DNA from: Bacillus sp. AFS088145
GTDB lineage: Bacteria > Bacillota > Bacilli > Bacillales > Bacillaceae_G
Assembly: GCF_002564465.1 (NCBI RefSeq)
Contig: NZ_NUUX01000021.1
Span: forward strand, 1 to 64,000
Length of the DNA stretch: 64,000 bases
Reading direction: 5' to 3'
The position numbers and the translations under genes were made by a program. This document shows positions 36,451 through 44,083 of this stretch, in pieces (within the stretch, counting starts at the first letter, position 1; each line of letters begins with the position of its first letter). Under the pieces are notes generated by a model. It was not told where the DNA came from. It saw only the letters and a list, made by a program, of their open reading frames with translations, and made no database searches.

Positions 36451-37197
36451 ATGAAAATTATCGGAATAATTCCAGCTAGATATAATTCGTCAAGATTCCC
36501 AGGTAAGCCATTAGCAGATATTTGTGGAAAGCCAATGATTTGGTGGGTTCACGAACGATTAAAAGGATTAGAGGGACTAAATGAGGTATATGTAGCAACA
36601 GATGATATACGAATTAAAGAAGTTTGTGAAAGTTATGGAATAAAAACGATTATGACTTCTGAAAATCATAAAACACATCTAGATCGTCTATACGAAGTTT
36701 CTACAATAGTAGATGCTGATTTTTATATTAATGTAAACGGTGATGAACCTTTAATTGAAACTGAGGCGATTAGTAGAATTCTACCTAATGGGGTTGATTC
36801 GAAGTCATTATATGTATCAAATCTAATGACAGAATTAAAGAATCCTTTAGAGGCTGTGGACTTCTCTAAAATAAAAATTGCAACAGATGTTTTTGGATAT
36901 GGATTATATTTAGCTAGAAGTCCAATTCCTTATCCAAAAGGGACATACGATTTCTATTATAAAAAGTTTGTTGGAGTACAATGTTTTACAAAAAGTGCAT
37001 TGGAGTTCTGTTATTCAGCACCACGAGGCCCTTTGGAAGCAGCCGAAGACATTGATGAGTTTAGATTTATTGAGAATGGTCAAAAGATAAAATTTGTGGA
37101 AGCAAATGTGACGACTCTTTCCGTAGATACTCCAAAAGATTTAGATAAAGTACGAGATATCATCAAAAGTCGTTTAGAAAGTGTGGTATTTGAGTGA
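36451..37197 (+). CDS. KdsB-like CMP-sugar synthetase
   Basis: 248 residues. IIGIIPARYNSSRFPGKPL is the nucleotide-binding start of the KdsB/NeuA family; EVYVATDDIRIKEVCESYG, YINVNGDEPLIE (metal-binding Asp) and LAAEDIDEFRFIENG-like wording near the end (EAAEDIDEFRF) agree with KdsB rather than sugar-1-phosphate transferases. KdsB links CMP to Kdo. Kdo is not a usual Gram-positive component, so the substrate is probably another keto-acid sugar. The ATG at 36451 is 5 nt after GGAGG; an ATG at 36439 overlaps that site. Its stop overlaps the GTG of the aldolase (GTGA). Confidence 0.85.
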   Translation: MKIIGIIPARYNSSRFPGKPLADICGKPMIWWVHERLKGLEGLNEVYVATDDIRIKEVCESYGIKTIMTSENHKTHLDRLYEVSTIVDADFYINVNGDEPLIETEAISRILPNGVDSKSLYVSNLMTELKNPLEAVDFSKIKIATDVFGYGLYLARSPIPYPKGTYDFYYKKFVGVQCFTKSALEFCYSAPRGPLEAAEDIDEFRFIENGQKIKFVEANVTTLSVDTPKDLDKVRDIIKSRLESVVFE

Positions 37198-38816
37198 ACA
37201 ATATAAAGCTACTCGATTGTACTTTACGCGATGGTGGATACATCAACGATTGGAATTTTGGTAAGAGGACGGTTAAAAAAGTAATTGAAAAGTTGACGCA
37301 ATCTAATATAGACATTATCGAATGTGGATTTCTTAGAAATGTGGATTATGATAATGATACTACAATTTTCAATGATATTGAAAAAATCAAAGAACTGATT
37401 CAGCCAAAAAATAAAGATACTATTTACGTAGCTATGATTGATCAACCATTCATCTCAATCGATAAAATAAAAGTATATGATGGTACTTCAATTGATGGAA
37501 TTCGATTAACATTCCATGATAATGAAAAAGAAATTGCTGAAGCATTAGAATATGGAAAAATGTTAATTGAAAAAGGGTATAAAGTGTTTATTCAACCAGT
37601 TGGTACTACTAGTTACACTGATGCAAATCTGTTAGCTTTGATTGAAAAAGTTAATGAGTTAAAACCATATGCATTTTACCTAGTAGATACACTTGGAATC
37701 ATGTACAAAAATAATTTACTAAGAATGTACCACCTACTAGATCATAATCTTGATAAAACAATTAACATCGGATTCCATTCTCATAATAATTTGCAATTAT
37801 CTTTTTCAAATGCCCAAGAATTGCTAACACTGCACACTAAAAGAAATATAATAATAGATTCTTCGGTATTTGGTATGGGAAGAGGAGCTGGAAATTTATG
37901 CACGGAGCTAATTTCCGAGTACATTAATGAAAATATTGAGGAAAAATATAATATAGTACCGTTATTGGAAATTGTAGATGAACATTTGAGTAGATTTTTT
38001 AATGAGCCTAAATGGGGTTATTCAGTTCCCTATTTCATAGCGGCAATCAATAATTGTCACCCTAACTACGCATCATATCTAATGAATAAACAGACGATTT
38101 CTGTTAAGTCAATCAATACAATATTGAGGCAAATCCCGAACAAAAAACGTGAACTCTATGATGAAAATTATATTGAAGATTTATACATAAGTCATCAAAT
38201 GCAATTGGTAGACGATACAGAAAGTTTGAAGAGATTAAGGAAGCTAATTGGCAATAAAAAAGTACTTATTATAGCACCAGGTAAATCAATCGAAAAAGAA
38301 TTAGAGAATATTAAAACGTTTATAAACGAAGAGGATCCATTTATTATTAGTGTAAATTTTTTACCAAGTACTTTTAACTGTAATGCCATTTTTATTAGCA
38401 ATAGTAAGAGATTTAAGAGTATGGAAGATGTGATAAAAGATTTATCATTTACAACAACCTTAATAACAACATCTAACATTACAAACATAAAAGTCGATTC
38501 ATCAATAGTCGTTAATTATTCTGATTTACTGCTAGAAAACTCCTTAATTTCAGATAACGCAGGATTAATGGCTATTAATCTATTAAATCGTTTATTTATT
38601 GATCATGTGTATCTTGCGGGATTTGATGGATTCAGTTTAAACAAGGCTAAAAACTACTATTCAACAGAATTAATCAATCATATTGAAATGGTTGAGCTTG
38701 TTAAGAAGAATGAAGAAATAAAAAATTACTTAGCCAATATAGAAAATCATATGGGAATTCACTATGTAACGTCCACGATTTATAAAGATGTTCATTTATA
38801 TAGTAAGACATATTAA
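37194..38816 (+). CDS. DRE-TIM aldolase fused to a DUF115/GT42-like C-terminal domain
   Basis: 540 residues. Residues 1 to about 330 form a DRE-TIM metallolyase: KLLDCTLRDGGYINDW (catalytic Arg, metal Asp), IGFHSHNNLQLSFSN (metal His pair) and FGMGRGAGNLCTELI. Relatives are 4-hydroxy-2-oxovalerate aldolases and HMG-CoA lyase, which make or break C-C bonds with pyruvate-type enolates. Residues about 340-540 have KKVLIIAPGKSIEKEL, PFIISVNFLP, CNAIFISNSKRF and LMAINLLNRLFIDHVYLAGF, which follow the order of motifs in DUF115/GT42-type transferases. This fusion reading is my inference from motif order. It is translated in overlap with the CMP-sugar synthetase-like gene. Confidence 0.8.
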   Translation: MNNIKLLDCTLRDGGYINDWNFGKRTVKKVIEKLTQSNIDIIECGFLRNVDYDNDTTIFNDIEKIKELIQPKNKDTIYVAMIDQPFISIDKIKVYDGTSIDGIRLTFHDNEKEIAEALEYGKMLIEKGYKVFIQPVGTTSYTDANLLALIEKVNELKPYAFYLVDTLGIMYKNNLLRMYHLLDHNLDKTINIGFHSHNNLQLSFSNAQELLTLHTKRNIIIDSSVFGMGRGAGNLCTELISEYINENIEEKYNIVPLLEIVDEHLSRFFNEPKWGYSVPYFIAAINNCHPNYASYLMNKQTISVKSINTILRQIPNKKRELYDENYIEDLYISHQMQLVDDTESLKRLRKLIGNKKVLIIAPGKSIEKELENIKTFINEEDPFIISVNFLPSTFNCNAIFISNSKRFKSMEDVIKDLSFTTTLITTSNITNIKVDSSIVVNYSDLLLENSLISDNAGLMAINLLNRLFIDHVYLAGFDGFSLNKAKNYYSTELINHIEMVELVKKNEEIKNYLANIENHMGIHYVTSTIYKDVHLYSKTY

Positions 38817-38828
38817 AGCGGAGGGCAT

Positions 38829-39500
38829 ATGAAATATTCTACAATTATTTTTGACCTAGATGGAACATTATTAGATACAGCGGAAGGAATCATGATTGGT
38901 GCGAATCATACTGCAATTCTAATGGGGGCACCCGAATTAACAGTTCAACAGCAGAGACGATTTATTGGTCCACCACCTGTCGAATCATTTATGCGAGAGT
39001 GCGGTTTTAATGAAGAGAAGGCAAGAGAAGCTGTGAAAATATATAGAAGTAGATACAAAGAAAAGGGTAAATTTGAAGCTAAGCAATATAGCTATATTAA
39101 AGAATTACTATTTTCATTAAAAGAGAAAAAATGTACTACGGCAGTTGCAACACTAAAGAGGGATGATTTAGCAAAAGAAATTTTGGAAAATTTCGAATTA
39201 AGCAGGCACTTTGATGTTATTTTCGGAGTTGATGATGCCGATACGCTTAGTAAATCAGATTTAATTTTAATGTGTTTAGAAGAGATAGGTCAAAATGATT
39301 TATCAAAAGCAGTATTGATCGGTGATAGCATGCATGATGCAATCGGTGCAGAGAAAGTGGGAATTGATTTTATTGCCGTGACTTATGGTTACGGGTTTGA
39401 AAGTAAAGTTGACGCAAGTAAATGTAAGAATGTTTATGTAACTGAAAGCGTTGAGGAGCTCTTTGATTTTTTGGAATTAAAGCAGACGATCAAGTATTAA
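38829..39500 (+). CDS. HAD-family phosphatase
   Basis: 223 residues with the four HAD motifs: FDLDGTLLDT (nucleophile and acid Asp), TAVATLKRDD (motif II Thr), Lys in LSKSDLIL, and LIGDSMHDAIGA (metal Asp). The helical cap after motif I is of the phosphoglycolate-phosphatase type. It could play the KdsC role of removing phosphate from a keto-acid sugar phosphate before CMP activation. It is 12 bp after the aldolase, with GGAGGG before the ATG. Confidence 0.85.
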   Translation: MKYSTIIFDLDGTLLDTAEGIMIGANHTAILMGAPELTVQQQRRFIGPPPVESFMRECGFNEEKAREAVKIYRSRYKEKGKFEAKQYSYIKELLFSLKEKKCTTAVATLKRDDLAKEILENFELSRHFDVIFGVDDADTLSKSDLILMCLEEIGQNDLSKAVLIGDSMHDAIGAEKVGIDFIAVTYGYGFESKVDASKCKNVYVTESVEELFDFLELKQTIKY

Positions 39501-39553
39501 TTTGAACGGGTTATCAATACTTTGTATAAAAAGTGGATAATGGAGCGGTTACT

Positions 39554-40555
39554 TTGAAAAATAAACTAGCGAAAGTAGTTGCCGGGTTAATCATATTATT
39601 TATCTGTGCCCTAGTAATTTATATAATTTGGGATAATAACCGAATTACAATAGCAAAACAAGACGTTTTAGTAGACCACTTACCAAAAGAATTTGAGGGA
39701 TATAAAATTCTTCAAATTACAGACTTGCATAGTAAAGAGTTTGGTAAAAATCAAAGTCGCTTGTTAAAATCCATTAATTCCACGGATTATGATGCCATTG
39801 TTTTTACTGGGGATATGATTCTTAAAAGCCAAAGTACTAATATTAAGCCTTTTTATCAATTATTAGAAGGAATACATAACAAAGAGAATGCCATTTATAT
39901 ACCTGGAAATGAAGATCCAGAGGCATATTATGTAAATTCAAAAGGTGTATTAGTAAAAAGTAAGTTCATAAAAGGAATTAAAAAACGCGGCGTCAAATTC
40001 TTGGAATCTGTTTATTCAGTCAAAAAAAACAATTCCACAATTAACTTCGTTGACTTTGAAACGTCGATTCTGAACGTTACTCAAAGTGAAAAACAAACAA
40101 ATGGAATCTTCTTACCTGAGTATGTACAAACCAAGCAGTATATTGAGCACCGTAAATCATTAATTAAAGAGATGTCTAGTATTAATCATTTAAAAAAGAA
40201 TGATGTCTTAATCGCGCTTAATCACTATCCTATAGTTGACACGAGAATTGATAGTCTTTTAAATGATTCTAGTCTGAAATTTAGAGATCGGAAATACGAT
40301 TTGATAATTGCTGGACATTATCATGGAGGACAAATTCGCTTACCCTTTATAGGAGCCCCATTCGTTCCAGAGGGATGGTATAAGTGGGGTGGTCTGTTTC
40401 CTCCACAAAACCGCGTTAAAGGTCTTTGGGAGTACAAACATACTAAACAATATGTGAGTACAGGTCTTGGAAGTAGCAATTTTATTCGGTTCCTAAAGTT
40501 TCGTTTATTTAACCCACCTGAAATTAATGTTTTAACATTAAAACAAAAAAAATAG
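39554..40555 (+). CDS. Membrane-anchored metallophosphoesterase
   Basis: About 333 residues. An N-terminal membrane helix (about 5-25) is followed by a calcineurin-type domain outside the membrane: QITDLHSKEFG, VFTGDMIL, IPGNEDPEAY, LNHYPIVD and IAGHYHGGQIRLP. The usual GNH motif reads GNE, a change at a catalytic His position. The family includes YkuE- and YkoQ-like hydrolases of phosphoesters in the envelope. A role in recycling undecaprenyl pyrophosphate or in polymer trimming is only a possibility. The TTG at 39554 is 8 nt after GGAG; the GTG at 39533 has no site. Confidence 0.82.
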   Translation: MKNKLAKVVAGLIILFICALVIYIIWDNNRITIAKQDVLVDHLPKEFEGYKILQITDLHSKEFGKNQSRLLKSINSTDYDAIVFTGDMILKSQSTNIKPFYQLLEGIHNKENAIYIPGNEDPEAYYVNSKGVLVKSKFIKGIKKRGVKFLESVYSVKKNNSTINFVDFETSILNVTQSEKQTNGIFLPEYVQTKQYIEHRKSLIKEMSSINHLKKNDVLIALNHYPIVDTRIDSLLNDSSLKFRDRKYDLIIAGHYHGGQIRLPFIGAPFVPEGWYKWGGLFPPQNRVKGLWEYKHTKQYVSTGLGSSNFIRFLKFRLFNPPEINVLTLKQKK

Positions 40556-40595
40556 TCTAACTACATTTTAATTTTAACTAAAAGGAGCAATATCC

Positions 40596-41504
40596 GTGAG
40601 CTGGAAAAAAATAATGTTGCGCATTGGAATTGTTTTGACCGTACTGGTAGTTATAGCCGGGGCTACTGGATTTTATATTTATCATGAAGTAACGAAAACG
40701 ACAAGCGTGATCTATCACCCAATTGAAAAGACGGAGAAAAGGGTCGAACCCGTCAGCGTTAAGGAAAAAAATCCATTCTCAGTTTTACTCCTAGGAGTAG
40801 ACAAACGGCCAGGTGACCAAGGGCGCTCTGATTCGCTAATGGTCATAACCGTAAATCCTACAAAACATACGACGAAAATTATTAGTATTCCACGCGATAC
40901 TCGTACTGAAATAGTAGGGAAAAATCGTACTGATAAGATTAATCATGCATTTGCATTCGGTGGTATACAGATGAGTGTAAACACCGTAGAGAAATTTTTA
41001 AACATACCTATTGATTACTATTTAGAGGTCAATATGGAGGGATTTAAGGGTATTGTAGATGCAATTGGTGGAGTAGAGGTTATGAATACTCTAGACTTCA
41101 CAAATGATGGTTATCACTTTAAAAAGGGATTATTGACTTTAAATGGAGAAAAGGCATTAAGTTTCTCTCGAATGCGTTATGAGGATCCACAAGGAGATTT
41201 TGGACGAGAAGCTAGACAACGTCAAATTATTCAGGAAGTAATTAACAAAGGAACAAAAATTAAAAGTTTGGTTAGTTATAAGGATATATTAAATTCGATT
41301 AGTAAAAACCTTGAAACTAATTTAACCTTAGATGAAATGTTCGATATTCAGAAAAGCTACCGCGGTGCCACGGCCAGTATTGAACAACAGCAATTAGAAG
41401 GAAGTGGGAAAATGATTAAGGGAATCTACTATTATTTAGTACCGGAAGAAAATCGTTTAGCACTTTCAAACGAACTACGCGATCAGTTAGGATTAACACA
41501 ATAA
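40596..41504 (+). CDS. LytR-CpsA-Psr family polymer ligase
   Basis: 302 residues. One N-terminal membrane helix (about 7-29), then an extracellular LCP domain: LLLGVDKRPGDQGRSDSLMV, ISIPRDTRTEI, DKINHAFAFGG, AIGGVEV and FSRMRYEDPQGDFGREARQ, containing the Arg/Asp residues that bind the pyrophosphate-linked polymer. LCP enzymes move polymers from undecaprenyl pyrophosphate to peptidoglycan. As the last gene before the operon terminator it probably anchors this EPS to the wall. GTG start after AAAAGGAG. Confidence 0.92.
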   Translation: MSWKKIMLRIGIVLTVLVVIAGATGFYIYHEVTKTTSVIYHPIEKTEKRVEPVSVKEKNPFSVLLLGVDKRPGDQGRSDSLMVITVNPTKHTTKIISIPRDTRTEIVGKNRTDKINHAFAFGGIQMSVNTVEKFLNIPIDYYLEVNMEGFKGIVDAIGGVEVMNTLDFTNDGYHFKKGLLTLNGEKALSFSRMRYEDPQGDFGREARQRQIIQEVINKGTKIKSLVSYKDILNSISKNLETNLTLDEMFDIQKSYRGATASIEQQQLEGSGKMIKGIYYYLVPEENRLALSNELRDQLGLTQ

Positions 41505-41515
41505 GCGTGAATAGA

Positions 41516-41568
41516 AAAAAACCCGATCTGTAATATAGTTTATCTATATTACGGATCGGGTTTTTTTT
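41516..41568 (+). terminator. Strong terminator at the end of the EPS locus
   Basis: Long stem, AAAAACCCGATC plus GTAATATAG, pairing with CTATATTAC plus GATCGGGTTTTT, followed by eight T. It is the first strong terminator seen after 7956 on this strand, supporting a single ~33-kb unit read with help from EAR. Confidence 0.9.
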
Positions 41569-41941
41569 GCTTTGATCTATTTAGTGATTAAATCTTTAAT
41601 CTGAACGAAAAGACTACACCTCCCATTTATCCTCTGTGGTTTCTACAAATTTCTACATATTGATATTCGCTCGCAAATCTCTGAGTTACTAAAGACCTAG
41701 TACTTAATCCTGTTTTTTCCTTTAAAATATGAAAAAAATAGAGAATGCAAAGTATTTACGTTTAATCAATTTTGTATTTTATATGTAAAAAGTACTAATT
41801 AATAGAGTAATAGTTAGTAAAGTTCTGTTTTGACAACAGAAAATTACAAATAAACACAGTTTTCATCAAAAAACGATTAAAAAAAACAATGTTCACGTCG
41901 TTTTTTGTCAAAATAACACTTTTCATAAAGGTTCAACTCAA
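41569..41941. other. Upstream regulatory region of the secreted-protein operon
   Basis: No ORF. Two inverted repeats: TTCTGTT/AACAGAA with a 5-bp spacer at 41824-41842, and a perfect 10-bp pair CAAAAAACGA (41867-41876) and TCGTTTTTTG (41898-41907). TTTGTCAAAA (41904-41913) fits the extended Spo0A box TTTGTCRAAA. These could be binding sites for differentiation regulators acting on the promoter at 41942. Confidence 0.5.
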
Positions 41942-41970
41942 TTGTTAGATTATTTAGTCTTTTGTATAGT
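41942..41970 (+). promoter_or_regulatory. SigA-type promoter of the secreted-protein operon
   Basis: TTGTTA (41942-41947), 17-bp spacer, TATAGT (41965-41970). The start point would be near 41977, just before the palindromic operator. Confidence 0.65.
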
Positions 41971-41982
41971 TAAATTGTATAC

Positions 41983-41998
41983 GTTCTCACGGGAGAAC
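41983..41998. promoter_or_regulatory. SinR-like palindromic operator of the secreted-protein operon
   Basis: GTTCTCACGGGAGAAC: perfect arms GTTCTC/GAGAAC, same GTTC-N8-GAAC geometry as at the EPS promoter. Each arm fits the SinR half-site GTTCTY. It lies right after the predicted transcription start, a repressing position. Confidence 0.65.
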
Positions 41999-42037
41999 AG
42001 AATACAAAATATATACAATTTAGGGAGAGAGAAAGAA

Positions 42038-42808
42038 ATGAAAAAGGTTAAGAGTAAAGTTGTAATAGGTATTGTATCTGCTGGTTTAGTTATTTCTGGA
42101 GGGATTGCATTCGCAAGTACTAATGCGGGGGAGTTATTAACAAACTGGGCTAATTCAAAAACTTCTGATACAAAAACAGAGCTTTCTTCATCATACAAAC
42201 CAAAATATGATTCTTCAGTTGCAGATATGAAAACTAACGTAAATAATTACAAAGTTGATGCTGCAAACACGATTGAATCAGTAGGAGATGCTCAAACAAA
42301 ATTGGCAAATCAACAAATTAGTGCGGCATTAAATGAGCATATTGCTGCAATTTCTAAAGCTATGGCAGCTTTAAACATGAGCATACCTGCTGATTTTGCT
42401 AACTATGTTTCAACAACAAATGGTCAAACAACTTCTGATTTGAATGCGTTAGCAGATACATTAAATAGTAGCTTTAATGCACAGCTTTCAGCGGTTGCTA
42501 AAAGTGCGGATTCAAAACTTCAATCTAATTTAAATTCTTCTCGTACAACAGCTGTGAACACTTTAACACAAAAAATTCAAGATGCTAAAGCTGAAATTAC
42601 TACATTAATTAATACTCAAGCATCTGATTCTGAAAAAGCTGTTTTAGAGCACTTATCTTCAGAAATTGACCGTATTGAAGCTTCATTAAAAACTGAAATT
42701 GACACGCAAAAAGAAGCAGCATTTAAAACTTTAGAAGATACACAATCAAAAACTACTAATGATGCGATTAAAGATATGCAAGATTTAGTTGACGCGATTA
42801 ATAAATAA
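42038..42808 (+). CDS. Secreted helical protein with STNAGEL motif (1)
   Basis: 256 residues. A signal peptide (basic MKKVKSK, hydrophobic core, AFA at 24-26) precedes a mature N-terminus STNAGELLTNWAN. The rest is predicted almost entirely helical, with many Ala, Gln, Lys and heptad-like spacing (e.g. ISAALNEHIAAISKAMAAL), and no Cys. I recognise no named family; the pattern recalls amphipathic apolipoprotein- or filament-type proteins. The first residues after cleavage are shared with the protein at 44084. The start at 42038 follows GGGAGAGAG; an upstream in-frame TTG region overlaps the promoter and is excluded. Likely a matrix or surface protein, given its operator and neighbours. Confidence 0.8.
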   Translation: MKKVKSKVVIGIVSAGLVISGGIAFASTNAGELLTNWANSKTSDTKTELSSSYKPKYDSSVADMKTNVNNYKVDAANTIESVGDAQTKLANQQISAALNEHIAAISKAMAALNMSIPADFANYVSTTNGQTTSDLNALADTLNSSFNAQLSAVAKSADSKLQSNLNSSRTTAVNTLTQKIQDAKAEITTLINTQASDSEKAVLEHLSSEIDRIEASLKTEIDTQKEAAFKTLEDTQSKTTNDAIKDMQDLVDAINK

Positions 42809-42909
42809 GAAATAACTTAGATAATTTCCATTAATAACAGTAAACATGACTTTTAAATTCATAAAATTAAAGAGTTTGTTTTTTTCATGTAGTCATTAGG
42901 AGGTAAATT

Positions 42910-43485
42910 ATGCAGAATCGTACTGAAAAAACAGAAAAACAAACATGGGTCTCCAAAAAATTTAAAAAGCTTTTAATTGGATCTGTTACGTTAAGTGGTG
43001 GTTTGCTAATCGCAACGACGTTTTCATTTGCCGATACAAATTTACCTGCAGCAATGACTGCATGGACAAGCCAACAAACTAAGCAAGCCAGTGATTATAT
43101 TATTGGAATGACCGAAGCAGAGTCTACTAAGCAAAAAGCACGCTTAATTCAAGAGGTGCAAGAAAAAGCGAAGGAATCTGCTGATGAAATACAAAAATAT
43201 TCGACACAAAAAAGCTTAGAATCACAAGCAGAGCTTCAAAAGTATGGAGATCAATTGATTAAACAAATTGATAGTAAGAACGAAAAAGATGTACAAGAAG
43301 CAAAAGAGAGAATTGATAAAATTATACAAAACGCTCAGGAACAAGCAAAAGAAGAAATTAAACAGCAGGTTCCTAAGGTGAACTCAAATAATGGGAATAA
43401 TTCCGATGAAACATCTAACTCGAAAAATGAGGATTCACAAAATACAAACAGCCAAGATCAGTCTAGTGAGGAAGGTCAACAGTAA
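42910..43485 (+). CDS. Secreted coiled-coil protein (2)
   Basis: 191 residues. Signal peptide with SFA at 39-41, mature start DTNLPAAMTAWTSQQ, which is related to the STNAGEL start of its neighbours. The middle is a charged coiled coil (KARLIQEVQEKAKESADEIQ), and the C-terminus is a Ser/Asn/Gln-rich tail from about residue 160. The stop overlaps the start of the signal peptidase gene (TAATG), implying matched production. No family is recognised. Confidence 0.78.
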   Translation: MQNRTEKTEKQTWVSKKFKKLLIGSVTLSGGLLIATTFSFADTNLPAAMTAWTSQQTKQASDYIIGMTEAESTKQKARLIQEVQEKAKESADEIQKYSTQKSLESQAELQKYGDQLIKQIDSKNEKDVQEAKERIDKIIQNAQEQAKEEIKQQVPKVNSNNGNNSDETSNSKNEDSQNTNSQDQSSEEGQQ

Positions 43486-44057
43486 TGAATGCTTCAAAAA
43501 TTGAAGAACAAAAAGCGATGGAAGATAAAAACGTACAAACTTTTAGTCAGTCATTAGTTGAATGGATGAAGTTCTTTCTAATCTTAGGTGTTCTTTTAGT
43601 TATTTTACTAAACACAGTTGGACTTACAAAAGTTAGCGGATTTTCAATGTACCCTACTTTAAACGATGGGGATGTAGTCTTTGTGAATAAATTAGCTCGT
43701 TTTACTCATGATCCTGAACTTGGAGATGTTGCGATTATGAAATTAAGAGCTGAAGGATTTGATGTTGTAAAACGAATAATTGGAGTTTCTGGGGACGCAG
43801 TTTTTATAAAAAATGGAATTATTTATGTGAATAACCAACCGGTTCCAGAAATCTCTACAAATGGGACTTCTGAAGATATGGAAAAAATAACGGTTCCTAA
43901 AAACAAGGTATTTGTTGTTGGTGATAATCGAGAGCCGGGAATAAGTTTCGATAGTCGAAGTAAAGAATTTGGATTTATACCTATTAATGACATAAAAGGT
44001 TATGTACTAGTTTCAATCTTACCTATTCATAAAATAGCAAAACCACTTAAAGTGTAA
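43485..44057 (+). CDS. sip: Signal peptidase I (P-type)
   Basis: 190 residues. One membrane helix (about 28-47), then the catalytic Ser54 in VSGFSMYPTL and general-base Lys96 in DVVKRIIGVSGD, and box E in GDNREPGISFDSRSKEFG. The Ser-Lys dyad makes it a prokaryotic-type enzyme, unlike the ER-type SipW that serves TasA in B. subtilis. Its place between the secreted-protein genes suggests it cleaves their precursors on the outer membrane face. Only two residues separate GDNR from the usual spacing, so it should be active. Confidence 0.93.
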   Translation: MNASKIEEQKAMEDKNVQTFSQSLVEWMKFFLILGVLLVILLNTVGLTKVSGFSMYPTLNDGDVVFVNKLARFTHDPELGDVAIMKLRAEGFDVVKRIIGVSGDAVFIKNGIIYVNNQPVPEISTNGTSEDMEKITVPKNKVFVVGDNREPGISFDSRSKEFGFIPINDIKGYVLVSILPIHKIAKPLKV

Positions 44058-44083
44058 TCTGTCTAATGGAGGCACGAAAGAAA

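Noticed and set aside
41942-42037. 32-residue extension of secreted protein 1
   Set aside because: It covers the promoter and operator and would bury the signal peptide.
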